DNA of 5,413 nucleotides, from positions 758 to 6,170 of the forward strand of contig PMIQ01000149.1 of assembly GCA_003157175.1 (NCBI GenBank). Direction: 5' to 3'. Within the stretch, counting starts at the first letter, position 1. Each line of letters begins with the position of its first letter. This document shows positions 1-5,413 of this stretch, one piece after another. Under the pieces are notes generated by a model. That model was given only the letters and a program-made list of their open reading frames with translations. It made no database searches and was not told where the DNA came from. The translations under genes and the position numbers were made by a program. The stretch comes from Chloroflexota bacterium. Lineage in GTDB: Bacteria; Chloroflexota; Limnocylindria; Limnocylindrales; CSP1-4.

Positions 1-167
1 ACCGAATGCTCGTCGATGCCGGTCAGGAATCGCGTGCGATCGCCCTTCATGCGATGCCATCGGGCCAGGACGTCCGCGCCCACAACTTCGTAGAGCGTGT
101 GCAGGCCGGGCCGGTTGTTGGCATACGCGATGGCCGTGGTGATGTAGTAGCGATCGTCAGGGCTCAT
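1..167 (-). CDS. metG: Methionyl-tRNA synthetase, N-terminal 55 residues (cut by the window edge)
   Basis: Class I aminoacyl-tRNA synthetase that charges tRNA-Met with methionine in the cytoplasm. Only the first strand-helix unit of the Rossmann catalytic domain is visible. It starts MSPDDRYYITTAIAYANNRP, matching the MetRS opening (Y-[IVL]-T-T-x-I-x-Y-x-N). It continues with GADVLARWHRMKGD (residues 33-46) and FLTGIDEHS (residues 47-55 region), the MetRS counterpart of FLTGTDEHG. The ATG at 167 is chosen because the conserved strand begins only six residues later. The HIGH motif is unusual: after Pro20 the residues are Gly-Leu-His-Thr-Leu-Tyr-Glu where most MetRS have His-Ile-Gly-His-Ala-Tyr-Glu. 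A Thr at the last position is known from the HIGT-type MetRS branch, but the loss of the first His is not usual. No clear Shine-Dalgarno precedes the ATG. The gene runs on beyond base 1. CysRS and LeuRS were considered, but the flanking motifs fit MetRS better. Confidence 0.85.
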   Translation of the reverse strand, partial: MSPDDRYYITTAIAYANNRPGLHTLYEVVGADVLARWHRMKGDRTRFLTGIDEHS

Positions 168-175
168 GGCGCCCG

Positions 176-181
176 ATGGTA
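176..181 (-). promoter_or_regulatory. Possible -10 element of metG
   Basis: On the minus strand the hexamer TACCAT fits TAnnnT and ends 8 bases before the metG ATG. Transcription would then begin within a few bases of the start codon, giving a nearly leaderless mRNA, which would agree with the lack of a Shine-Dalgarno. No convincing -35 box lies 16 to 18 bases upstream. This is a motif match only and could be chance. Confidence 0.15.
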
Positions 182-210
182 GCAGGCGGCCGCTCGAATA
201 GCCGGGCGAA

Positions 211-229
211 CCGCCGCCCCTCGCGGCGG
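211..229 (-). terminator. GC hairpin between the unknown gene and metG
   Basis: CCGCCG at 211-216 pairs perfectly with CGGCGG at 224-229 around a 7-base loop. The hairpin begins about ten bases after the stop codon of the upstream gene. No T-run follows on the minus strand (the next bases are TTCGCCCGGC), so it is not a classical intrinsic terminator. In a GC-rich genome a hairpin of this size may also arise by chance. Confidence 0.2.
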
Positions 230-238
230 TGACCCCCG

Positions 239-1387
239 TCAGGCCGTCGGCGCCGGCTCCTCGCCAGTTCCGAGGGCGCGCCGCTGCAACTCCGCCGACA
301 GGAGGCGGCGTGCGGCGCTGGCCGTGTCGGCCAAGGCCCGGAGCTGGACCAGTTGACGCTGGACCGTGCCGGTCAGCGCGTCGTAGAAGCCACACCAGCG
401 CTGCAACCCGGCCAGGGCCTGCAGGATCGCGAGCCGGCCGCCTTCGAACTTGTTGGCTGCGGCCCATTCGGCGAACGGCGTGCCTTTGGGTCTGACAGGA
501 GCCGGCGTCGCGGAAGCCGGCGACCCCCAGGACGGCGGCGTGGCAATCGGGGCCGGCCTCGCAGAAGCCCCGGCGTGCGCTCGAATCTCTCGCAGGGACC
601 CGCACATTCGCGTCGAGTCGCCCGCGAGGTGCCAGCCAAGGCCGTAGCAGAGGGTGTCGCCCAGGTGGCTCGGAACCAGGGTCGTGCCAGCCTCGTCGAG
701 GCGGGCCAGGAGATCGCTCAGCGCGTCGACCTGATGGTCGAGATTCCGCCGGCGATCGTCGAGGTCGTTCATCTCCTGCTGCGCTCGAATCAGCGCGTCG
801 AAATCGACGTCGGCGCGGACTGCCCAAGCGGAGCGACCCGAGCGAAGATCTTCGTCCGATAGAGCCGCCGGATCTGCCGGGAACTCGGGCACGTCAGCGG
901 GCACCGCGCCATCCGGGAGCCCGTCCAGCCCGGCGAGCTGCCCATCGAGCTGGCTGACGTTCTCGTCGAGCACGCCCTGCAGGTATCCGAGCTGGCCGAA
1001 GTTGCGGCGGAGTCGCTCCACGATTTCCACGGGCGAATCGGCGTCGGCAGCCGAGGCATCGGCGGCGTCGGAGCCATCGGCGGAGTCGGCCAGCGAAGCG
1101 AGGCCGGCGGACGGGGCAAGGATGCTGGCAAGGGCATGGATGCGGGCTGCGTCGCCCCTCAACTGGGCGATTTCGGCGGCGCTGTATCCGCTCGGATCGG
1201 CCCCGCCCGTGACCCGCCTCATGGATCGAACGACGCTCTTTCCGGCGAGGATCAGCTCCGACCGCGGCAGCGGCAGCCCGGAACCCGCGGCGGTCGTGAG
1301 ATTGCCGACGGCTATCGGGTTGGCCGCCGGCGCGTCGGCGGCGGTGGGGCTGCCGGGTGCGGCGGAGCCACGGATCGACAGAGCCAC
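239..1387 (-). CDS. Unrecognised 382-residue protein with coiled coil and Pro/Ala-rich linker
   Basis: I do not recognise a family. Wobble positions are strongly G/C over the whole frame, which supports real coding. The chosen start is a GTG at 1387 with GGAGG ten bases upstream. An upstream in-frame GTG at 1414 would add nine residues but has no ribosome binding site. Layout, numbered from 1387: residues 1-90 Ala-rich and mostly without predicted fold; 98-119 acidic and low complexity (Ala, Asp, Ser); about 120-155 amphipathic helix (VEIVERLRRNFGQLGYLQG); about 195-233 a heptad-like coiled coil containing AQQEMNDLDDRRRNLDHQVD; 236-272 a segment with two Cys and three Trp/Tyr-type aromatics (LCYGLGWHLAG); 273-302 a Pro/Ala/Ser linker; 303-382 a helical C-terminus with WCGFYDAL. 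There is no signal peptide or membrane segment, so it is probably cytoplasmic. It lies between the purine operon and metG with its own gap upstream, so the neighbours say little about its role. Confidence 0.75.
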   Translation of the reverse strand: MALSIRGSAAPGSPTAADAPAANPIAVGNLTTAAGSGLPLPRSELILAGKSVVRSMRRVTGGADPSGYSAAEIAQLRGDAARIHALASILAPSAGLASLADSADGSDAADASAADADSPVEIVERLRRNFGQLGYLQGVLDENVSQLDGQLAGLDGLPDGAVPADVPEFPADPAALSDEDLRSGRSAWAVRADVDFDALIRAQQEMNDLDDRRRNLDHQVDALSDLLARLDEAGTTLVPSHLGDTLCYGLGWHLAGDSTRMCGSLREIRAHAGASARPAPIATPPSWGSPASATPAPVRPKGTPFAEWAAANKFEGGRLAILQALAGLQRWCGFYDALTGTVQRQLVQLRALADTASAARRLLSAELQRRALGTGEEPAPTA

Positions 1388-1397
1388 GGAACCCCAA

Positions 1398-1402
1398 CCT
1401 CC
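1398..1402 (-). promoter_or_regulatory. Shine-Dalgarno that decides the start of the unknown gene
   Basis: GGAGG on the minus strand ends ten bases before the GTG at 1387. The alternative GTG at 1414 lies upstream of this site and has no purine-rich stretch before it. The spacing is slightly long, so the choice of start is likely but not certain. Confidence 0.5.
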
Positions 1403-1431
1403 AGCTGACCGCACCGGACGGCGACAGGCGC

Positions 1432-1437
1432 AGTCTA
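1432..1437 (-). promoter_or_regulatory. Possible -10 element of the unknown gene
   Basis: TAGACT on the minus strand fits TAnnnT. A transcript starting near 1425 would have a leader of about 38 bases carrying the GGAGG at 1398-1402 before the GTG at 1387. That arrangement is sensible, but no good -35 box is visible, so this is a weak call. Confidence 0.2.
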
Positions 1438-1529
1438 CGCCCGCGAGCCTCCGAAGGGCCCGATCTTCCTACCGACTGGCGGCTGCCCTTCTGACGATTT
1501 CGCGGAGACCGCCTGCAGGTCGGTCGGAC

Positions 1530-1670
1530 TCAACCGGTGGGCCGCGCCTCCACCCACATCATGCCGATCGGCGCCTCGTTCACATGGCAGAAGACGCCGC
1601 CTTCTGTGGTTGACCCTCCGTCGAGCGACTGCAGGAACTCCTCGATCTGGGCAACGGATGGATCGTCCGC
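1530..1670 (-). pseudogene. Start-less 46-codon open frame, possible gene remnant
   Basis: The frame lies between an in-frame TGA at 1671-1673 and a TGA at 1530-1532. It reads like a folded protein: AQIEEFLQSLDGG is an amphipathic helix, and GGVFCHVNEAPIGMMWVE resembles two beta strands joined by a turn. Its wobble positions are mostly G/C, but the overlapping plus-strand frame shares these positions, so this does not prove the strand. There is no ATG, GTG or TTG near the front, and two TGA codons stand directly upstream in frame. It could be the decayed C-terminus of a small gene. A resemblance to the strand-turn-strand of GNAT acetyltransferases is only an impression. It may also be chance. 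Confidence 0.2.
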
Positions 1671-1679
1671 TCAGCCGAC

Positions 1680-1696
1680 CTGGTCCGTCGGACCAG
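1680..1696 (-). terminator. Perfect hairpin after the purH stop, possible operon terminator
   Basis: CTGGTCC and GGACCAG form a perfect 7-bp stem with a 3-base loop, 32 bases after the TAG of purN-purH. Its position at the end of the purine operon, ahead of a long gap, suits a terminator. There is no T-run on the minus strand after the stem (GTCGGCTGAG follows), so it would be a non-canonical terminator or an RNA 3' end stabiliser. Confidence 0.35.
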
Positions 1697-1728
1697 AGCC
1701 TCATCGCCACCACGGTCCGATGCCTCTC

Positions 1729-3996
1729 CTAGTGCCGGAAGTGGCGCACTCCCGTGACCATCATCGCGGCACCGGCGGCTTCGGCGACCGCGATCACCTC
1801 GGCGTCGCGCATCGAGCCGCCCGGCTGGGCGAAGGCGCTGACGCCGGCCTCGAGGCAGACCTCGACCGCGTCCGGGAACGGGTAAAACGCATCCGAGCCG
1901 CACGCGGCGCCCTTCAGTGAATCGGGGCCGTGGAACGCGATGGCCTTGGCCACGGCCTGGCGGGCGGCGTCGACGCGGCTCGTCTGACCCGAGCCGAGGC
2001 CGATTTCCATGCCGTTCTTGACCAGCACGATGGCGTTCGAGACGACGCCGCGGCAGAGCCGCCAGGCGAGGTCCAGGTCGCGCAGCTCCGCGGCGGACGG
2101 GGCCCGCGACGTGACTCGCTTCCACGAGGCAGGGTCGTCGGGCAGGACATCGGGGGCCGTGACCAGCACGGCGCCGCCGGCGACCCGCAGGGAGCCGGTC
2201 GGATCGGGCGGCGGGGCGACCTCGCCGGAGCCGAGAATGGAATCCTCGAGGAGCCGTAGGTTCGACTTCTTCGACAGGATCTCGAGGGCCGCGGCCGAGT
2301 AAGCCGGGGCCACGATCACTTCCAGGAAGATCGAGGCCATGCCCGCGGCCGTGGCGGCGTCCACTTCGCGGGTCAGCGCCACGACGCCGCCGTAGGCCGA
2401 GACCGGGTCGCCGGCTAGCGCGTCAAGCCACGCTTCGGCGAGGGTCGAGCGCTCCGCGGCGCCGCACGGGTTGGTGTGTTTGACGATCACGACCGCCGGA
2501 CCGCGCAGCTGGCGGGCGATGGCGTAGGCGCCGGAGGCGTCGAGCACGTTGTTGTAGCTTAGGGCTTTGCCCTGCAGGATCGAGCCGCCGAGCGCGAACG
2601 GCCCGGCCCACTGTTTCGTGCCAGGGCGGCGGTAGCGGGCGGCCTGCTGATGCGGGTTCTCGCCGTACCGCAGCGTCTCGACCTTCTCCAGGCCGATCAC
2701 CAGGACCGGCGGGTACGGATCGGTCGCGCCGGGCAGGCCCGGCTCGTCGGGCAGGCCGCAGCCCTCCTCGGCCATCCGGCCGGGCAGCTCGGCGGCGATG
2801 CGGGCGTCATACGCGCCGGTGTGGCGGAAAGCCTCGACCGCCAGCGCGGAGCGGAGCCCCTCCCCTACTCGACCGTCGCGTTCGAGCGCGCTCAGCACCG
2901 ATTGGTAGCGCCCGGGCGAAGTCACGATCGCCACCGAGGCGTGATTCTTGGCGGCCGCGCGGACCATCGACGGCCCGCCGATGTCGATCTCCTCGACCAG
3001 GTCGTCGAAGGAGATGCCGGGTCGTTCGGCTGCCGCGGCGAACGGATAGAGGTTTACGACGACGAGCTCGAACGGGTCGATTGCGGCGGCGGCGAGCTGT
3101 TCGCGATGGGCGGCGACCCGGCGATCGGCCAGGATCCCGGCGTGAACTCGCGGATGGAGCGTCTTGACCCGCCCGTCGAGCATCTCCGGGAAGCCGGTGA
3201 CCGCGGCCACGTCCGTGACCGGCAAGCCGGCGGCCCGAAGCGCCCGAGCCGTGCCTCCGGTGGAGACGAGCTCGAAGCCAAGGCGAACCAGACCGGCCCC
3301 GAATTCGGCCAGACCGGCCTTGTCGGAGACCGAGAGCAGCGCTCGACGCGGAACCGGCATCTTCGCGGCCGCCTTCGAGGCGTCGATGCGGACGGTTCGA
3401 CCGCCCGGTTGGATCGAGAGCGCGCCGGCCAGGAACAGGCCGACGGCGCGCGGGAGCAGTCGATGCTCGACCGCGTGGATGCGCTCGAAGAGCGTCTCTT
3501 CGGTGTCACCGGGCAGGACCGGGACGGCCTCCTGGACGATGATCGGGCCGCCGTCGAGAGAGGCGTCGACGAAATGGACCGTGACTCCCGTCACTTTGAC
3601 CCCGGCGGCGAGAGCGTCGCGAACGCCGTGCGCGCCGGGGAACGCCGGCAGCAGCGCCGGGTGGAGGTTGATCATCCGGCCCGCGAACGCGGCCAGCATC
3701 GCCGGCCCCGTGATCCGCATGAAGCCCGCCAGAACCACAAGCTCCGGCGAGACGGCCGCAACCGACTCGGCGAGGATCTTGTCTTCCTCTGCCCGGGCAG
3801 CGTCATCGCCCCGTGGCGCCGCCGGCACGAGCAGCGTCTCGATCCCCTGCTCCACCGCCCAGTCCAGGGCGGCGCACGGGCGATCGGCGAAGACCAGGCC
3901 GATCTCCGCGTCCAGCGCACAGCGCGACGCCAGCGCATGCAGGGCACGCAGGTTGCTGCCGGTTCCAGAGACGCCAACCACGATCCGATGAGCCAC
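1729..3996 (-). CDS. purN/purH: PurN-PurH fusion: GAR formyltransferase / AICAR formyltransferase / IMP cyclohydrolase
   Basis: One 755-residue polypeptide carries three activities of purine synthesis: 10-formyl-THF-dependent GAR formylation (PurN), 10-formyl-THF-dependent AICAR formylation, and FAICAR cyclisation to IMP (PurH). Residues 1-205 are PurN: the SGTGSNL loop at 10-16, GFMRITGP at 91-98, and the catalytic set Asn110, His112 and Asp148 in INLHPALLP and LDGGPIIVQ, with the same spacing as E. coli N106/H108/D144. Residues 206-216 are a short linker. From Met213 to the end is a full PurH: SVSDKAGL at 222-229, STGGTAR, RVKTLHP (Lys278), NLYPF (Tyr317), EIDIGGPSMVRAAAKNH (Asp338, Lys350), YGENPHQ, GKALSYNN, KHTNPCG with Lys506-His507 of the formyltransferase site, and the C-terminal RHFRH. 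Both parts have normal length. The start is a GTG at 3996, set by a strong ribosome binding site. No stop or start-stop junction lies between the halves. Separate genes read through by a sequencing error are the main alternative. Confidence 0.96.
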   Translation of the reverse strand: MAHRIVVGVSGTGSNLRALHALASRCALDAEIGLVFADRPCAALDWAVEQGIETLLVPAAPRGDDAARAEEDKILAESVAAVSPELVVLAGFMRITGPAMLAAFAGRMINLHPALLPAFPGAHGVRDALAAGVKVTGVTVHFVDASLDGGPIIVQEAVPVLPGDTEETLFERIHAVEHRLLPRAVGLFLAGALSIQPGGRTVRIDASKAAAKMPVPRRALLSVSDKAGLAEFGAGLVRLGFELVSTGGTARALRAAGLPVTDVAAVTGFPEMLDGRVKTLHPRVHAGILADRRVAAHREQLAAAAIDPFELVVVNLYPFAAAAERPGISFDDLVEEIDIGGPSMVRAAAKNHASVAIVTSPGRYQSVLSALERDGRVGEGLRSALAVEAFRHTGAYDARIAAELPGRMAEEGCGLPDEPGLPGATDPYPPVLVIGLEKVETLRYGENPHQQAARYRRPGTKQWAGPFALGGSILQGKALSYNNVLDASGAYAIARQLRGPAVVIVKHTNPCGAAERSTLAEAWLDALAGDPVSAYGGVVALTREVDAATAAGMASIFLEVIVAPAYSAAALEILSKKSNLRLLEDSILGSGEVAPPPDPTGSLRVAGGAVLVTAPDVLPDDPASWKRVTSRAPSAAELRDLDLAWRLCRGVVSNAIVLVKNGMEIGLGSGQTSRVDAARQAVAKAIAFHGPDSLKGAACGSDAFYPFPDAVEVCLEAGVSAFAQPGGSMRDAEVIAVAEAAGAAMMVTGVRHFRH

Positions 3997-4002
3997 GCCT
4001 GT

Positions 4003-4010
4003 CCTCCTCC
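4003..4010 (-). promoter_or_regulatory. Strong Shine-Dalgarno of the purN-purH fusion
   Basis: GGAGGAGG on the minus strand ends six bases before the GTG at 3996, within the 26-base gap after purM. It fixes the GTG as the start and should give high translation despite the weaker start codon. Confidence 0.85.
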
Positions 4011-4022
4011 GTGTCGACTCCG

Positions 4023-5150
4023 TCAGGACTCCGAATACCTCGCCCCCTGCGCGTCGATAGCTACAACCTCGCCGACCTGCCAGGCCGCCAGACCGTCTCT
4101 CTGCAGACTCGAGATCGCCGTCTTTACCGCCTCGGCCGGGACGATGCAGACCATGCCCAGACCGCCGTTGAAGGTCGAGCGCAGCTCGGCATTCGAAAGC
4201 CCACCGAGCGCTCCGATAAGCCTGATGATCGAAGGCGTCGGCCAGAGACTCGGATTCAGCCGCGCGCCGAGCCCTTCAGGCAGAACCCGCGGCACGTTGC
4301 CGGGCAATCCGCCGCCGGTTATGTGAGCTACGCCCCGAAGGTCCGAGCCGGCCTCGTCGAGCCGGCGCCGAAGCGCCAGGATCGCCTGCGCGTAGATCCG
4401 CGTCGGCGTCAGCAGCACTTCGCCGAGGGTCAGCGGCGCTGTCTCCGGCTCCGGCGCCGTCTCCGGGCCCAGGATCCGGCAGACGAGGTCGGCGTAGCCC
4501 TCACCCAAGTCCACGCCCGCATCGGCCACGATCCGCCGCACCAGAGAGAAGCCGTTGCTGTGCATCCCGGAGGCGGCGATCCCTATCAGCGCGTCGCCCG
4601 CCCGCGCCGCCGTGCCGTCGAGGAGCCGGTCGCGCTCCACGACACCGACGCAGAAGCCGGCCAGGTCGAATTCCTCGGGATCCATCAGGCCCGGATGCTC
4701 GGCCGTCTCGCCGCCGATCAGCGCGCATCCGGCGAGGCGGCAGCCGTCCGCGACCGAGCCCACGATCGCCGCTACTCGTTCCGGGAAGACGCGGCCGACA
4801 GCCACATAGTCGAGGAAGAAGAGCGGCTCCGCCCCGGCGCAGACCAGGTCGTCGGCGCACATGGCCACCAGGTCGTGACCGACGGTGTCGTATCGGCTCA
4901 ACGCCATCGCGATCGCGATCTTTGTCCCAACGCCATCCGTCGAGCTGACCAGGATCGGCTCGCGCATGCCCGCCGGCAGGGCCATCGCCGAAGCGAAGCC
5001 GCCCAGCCCGCCGATCACTTCGGGCCGGCGAGTGGCGTCGACCGAGGCTCGCATCAGCTCGACGGCTCGCTCGCCCGCGTCGATGTCCACGCCGGCGTCG
5101 CGGTAGGCGCCCCACGCCCCGCCGGTCTTGGTGCCCTGCGCCCTACTCAT
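4023..5150 (-). CDS. purM: Phosphoribosylformylglycinamidine cyclo-ligase (AIR synthetase)
   Basis: Converts FGAM and ATP to aminoimidazole ribotide in the fifth step of purine synthesis. The 375-residue frame covers the whole PurM family. Visible motifs: [11 protein letters not shown] at 16-26, [15 protein letters not shown] at 41-55, TDGVGTK at 71-77, [20 protein letters not shown] at 92-111, GGETAEHPG at 146-154, SNGFSLVR at 198-205, PTRIY at 249-253, [10 protein letters not shown] at 276-285 and FNGGLGM at 327-333. FNGGLGM replaces the more usual FNCGVGM, so the Cys there is lost. It is about 30 residues longer than E. coli PurM, through a short N-terminal tail and a Pro/Glu-rich loop near residues 228-240. 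The ATG at 5150 is chosen because family homology begins about 14 residues later. An upstream ATG at 5210 lies inside purF and would add a basic stretch unlike the family. There is no good ribosome binding site, so coupling to purF is likely. Confidence 0.97.
   Translation of the reverse strand: MSRAQGTKTGGAWGAYRDAGVDIDAGERAVELMRASVDATRRPEVIGGLGGFASAMALPAGMREPILVSSTDGVGTKIAIAMALSRYDTVGHDLVAMCADDLVCAGAEPLFFLDYVAVGRVFPERVAAIVGSVADGCRLAGCALIGGETAEHPGLMDPEEFDLAGFCVGVVERDRLLDGTAARAGDALIGIAASGMHSNGFSLVRRIVADAGVDLGEGYADLVCRILGPETAPEPETAPLTLGEVLLTPTRIYAQAILALRRRLDEAGSDLRGVAHITGGGLPGNVPRVLPEGLGARLNPSLWPTPSIIRLIGALGGLSNAELRSTFNGGLGMVCIVPAEAVKTAISSLQRDGLAAWQVGEVVAIDAQGARYSES
4435..4470. repeat. Tandem pair of 18-base units inside purM
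   Basis: Two adjacent 18-base units (4435-4452 and 4453-4470) agree at 15 of 18 positions, both containing GTCTCCGG. The length is a multiple of three, and the repeat encodes the [10 protein letters not shown] loop of PurM (residues 230-239). It looks like a small in-frame duplication that lengthened a surface loop. Confidence 0.5.
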
Positions 5151-5413
5151 GAGGCGGCATCTTTGCGATCGCCCCGACCTCACCGAGCGAAACCGGCTCG
5201 CCCTCGGCATCCTCGAGAACGAACTTGTGGCGGGTCGTGTCGTACGGCACCGGCACCGGGTAGCGCCCGTCGAAGCAGGCGAAGCAGAAGCGGTCGTACG
5301 GCAGATCGAGCCCCGCCAGCACGCCCTCGATCGAGAGATAGCTGAGCGAGTCGGCGCCCAGGAACTCGCGGATTTCCTCGACCGAGTGAGTCGAGGCGAT
5401 CAGCTCGGTCTCG
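5143..5413 (-). CDS. purF: Amidophosphoribosyltransferase, C-terminal 89 residues (cut by the window edge)
   Basis: PurF makes 5-phosphoribosylamine from PRPP and glutamine, the committed first step of purine synthesis and normally its feedback-controlled point. The visible part begins with ETELIAS, followed by [21 protein letters not shown] (visible residues 10-30), the usual C-terminal end of the phosphoribosyltransferase domain. Next comes [15 protein letters not shown] (42-56). The Cys pair at 43 and 46 matches the CxxC that supplies two of the four ligands of the [4Fe-4S] cluster in Bacillus-type PurF. E. coli-type PurF lacks the cluster. A tail of about 33 residues follows to the TAG at 5143-5145. 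The tail overlaps the purM start by eight bases in a different frame, pointing to translational coupling. The glutaminase domain and PRPP loop are outside the window. Confidence 0.93.
   Translation of the reverse strand, partial: ETELIASTHSVEEIREFLGADSLSYLSIEGVLAGLDLPYDRFCFACFDGRYPVPVPYDTTRHKFVLEDAEGEPVSLGEVGAIAKMPPHE

Larger units (their letters stand above)
1388..1728. other. 341-base intergenic gap after the purine operon
   Basis: No complete gene is convincing here. From the purH side it holds a perfect hairpin (1680-1696), a start-less open frame with protein-like composition (1530-1670, minus strand), and then about 90 bases in which I see nothing. A weak -10-like hexamer (1432-1437) and the ribosome binding site of the next gene complete it. 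No tRNA, riboswitch or repeat array was recognised. Confidence 0.6.

Noticed and set aside
1388..1414. GTG at 1414 as the start of the unknown gene
   Set aside because: It has no ribosome binding site, while the GTG at 1387 has GGAGG ten bases upstream. It cannot be fully excluded.
353..1613. Plus-strand frames of 169 and 203 codons opposite the unknown gene
   Set aside because: They cover only parts of the region, whereas the minus-strand frame spans it whole with G/C-rich wobble positions and a ribosome binding site. The plus-strand translations look like shadow frames.
1435..1713. 92-codon minus-strand frame in the gap after purH
   Set aside because: Its translation is Arg-rich and low in hydrophobic pattern, and it lacks a convincing ribosome binding site. 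A different frame in the same stretch looks more protein-like.
1537..1920. 127-codon plus-strand frame spanning the gap and the end of purH
   Set aside because: It runs antisense into the conserved C-terminus of PurH and has no ribosome binding site or family motif.
2650..4326. 558-codon open frame on the plus strand
   Set aside because: It lies antisense to most of the purN-purH fusion and the end of purM, which match known families along their length. Its translation is rich in Arg, Gly and Asp with no recognisable motif, as expected of an antisense frame in GC-rich coding DNA.
5151..5210. Upstream ATG at 5210 as the purM start
   Set aside because: It would add 20 basic residues unlike the family and lie deep inside purF. 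The ATG at 5150 in the purF stop overlap is the normal arrangement.
3813..5345. 510-codon open frame on the plus strand
   Set aside because: It is antisense to purM and parts of its neighbours. Its composition is Arg/Ala/Pro-rich and without domains, a by-product of high GC.

Overview
All real genes in this window lie on the minus strand of a GC-rich bacterial chromosome (roughly 70% G+C, judged by eye). In transcription order they are the 3' end of purF, a complete purM, a purN-purH gene fusion, a 341-base gap, a 382-residue protein I do not recognise, and the 5' end of a methionyl-tRNA synthetase gene (metG). The purF tail carries the Cys-x-x-Cys pair of the iron-sulfur type of amidophosphoribosyltransferase. 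The metG start belongs to a divergent MetRS type. High-GC lineages such as Chloroflexota or relatives of Actinomycetota would fit, but the sequence alone does not settle the taxon.

Purine block (1729-5413). purF and purM overlap by 8 bases, and purM and purN-purH are 26 bases apart with a very strong Shine-Dalgarno, so the three genes look like one operon. Together they cover step 1 (PurF, PRPP to phosphoribosylamine), step 3 (PurN, GAR formylation), step 5 (PurM, FGAM to AIR) and steps 9 and 10 (PurH, AICAR formylation and cyclisation to IMP). PurN and PurH, both users of 10-formyltetrahydrofolate, are joined into one 755-residue polypeptide with all visible catalytic motifs kept. This is the most distinctive feature of the window.

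Gap (1388-1728). It holds a perfect 7-bp hairpin just after the purH stop, a 46-codon open frame that reads like protein but has no start codon, and a weak promoter-like element ahead of the next gene.

Downstream block (1-1387). The unknown protein has an acidic, Ala-rich N-terminal half, a predicted coiled coil, a Pro/Ala/Ser linker and a C-terminal helical segment. It is followed after 71 bases by metG, of which 55 codons are visible. The residues at the class I HIGH position read Gly-Leu-His-Thr.

I see no tRNA, rRNA, CRISPR array, insertion sequence or phage gene. The rest of the window is ordinary housekeeping sequence.
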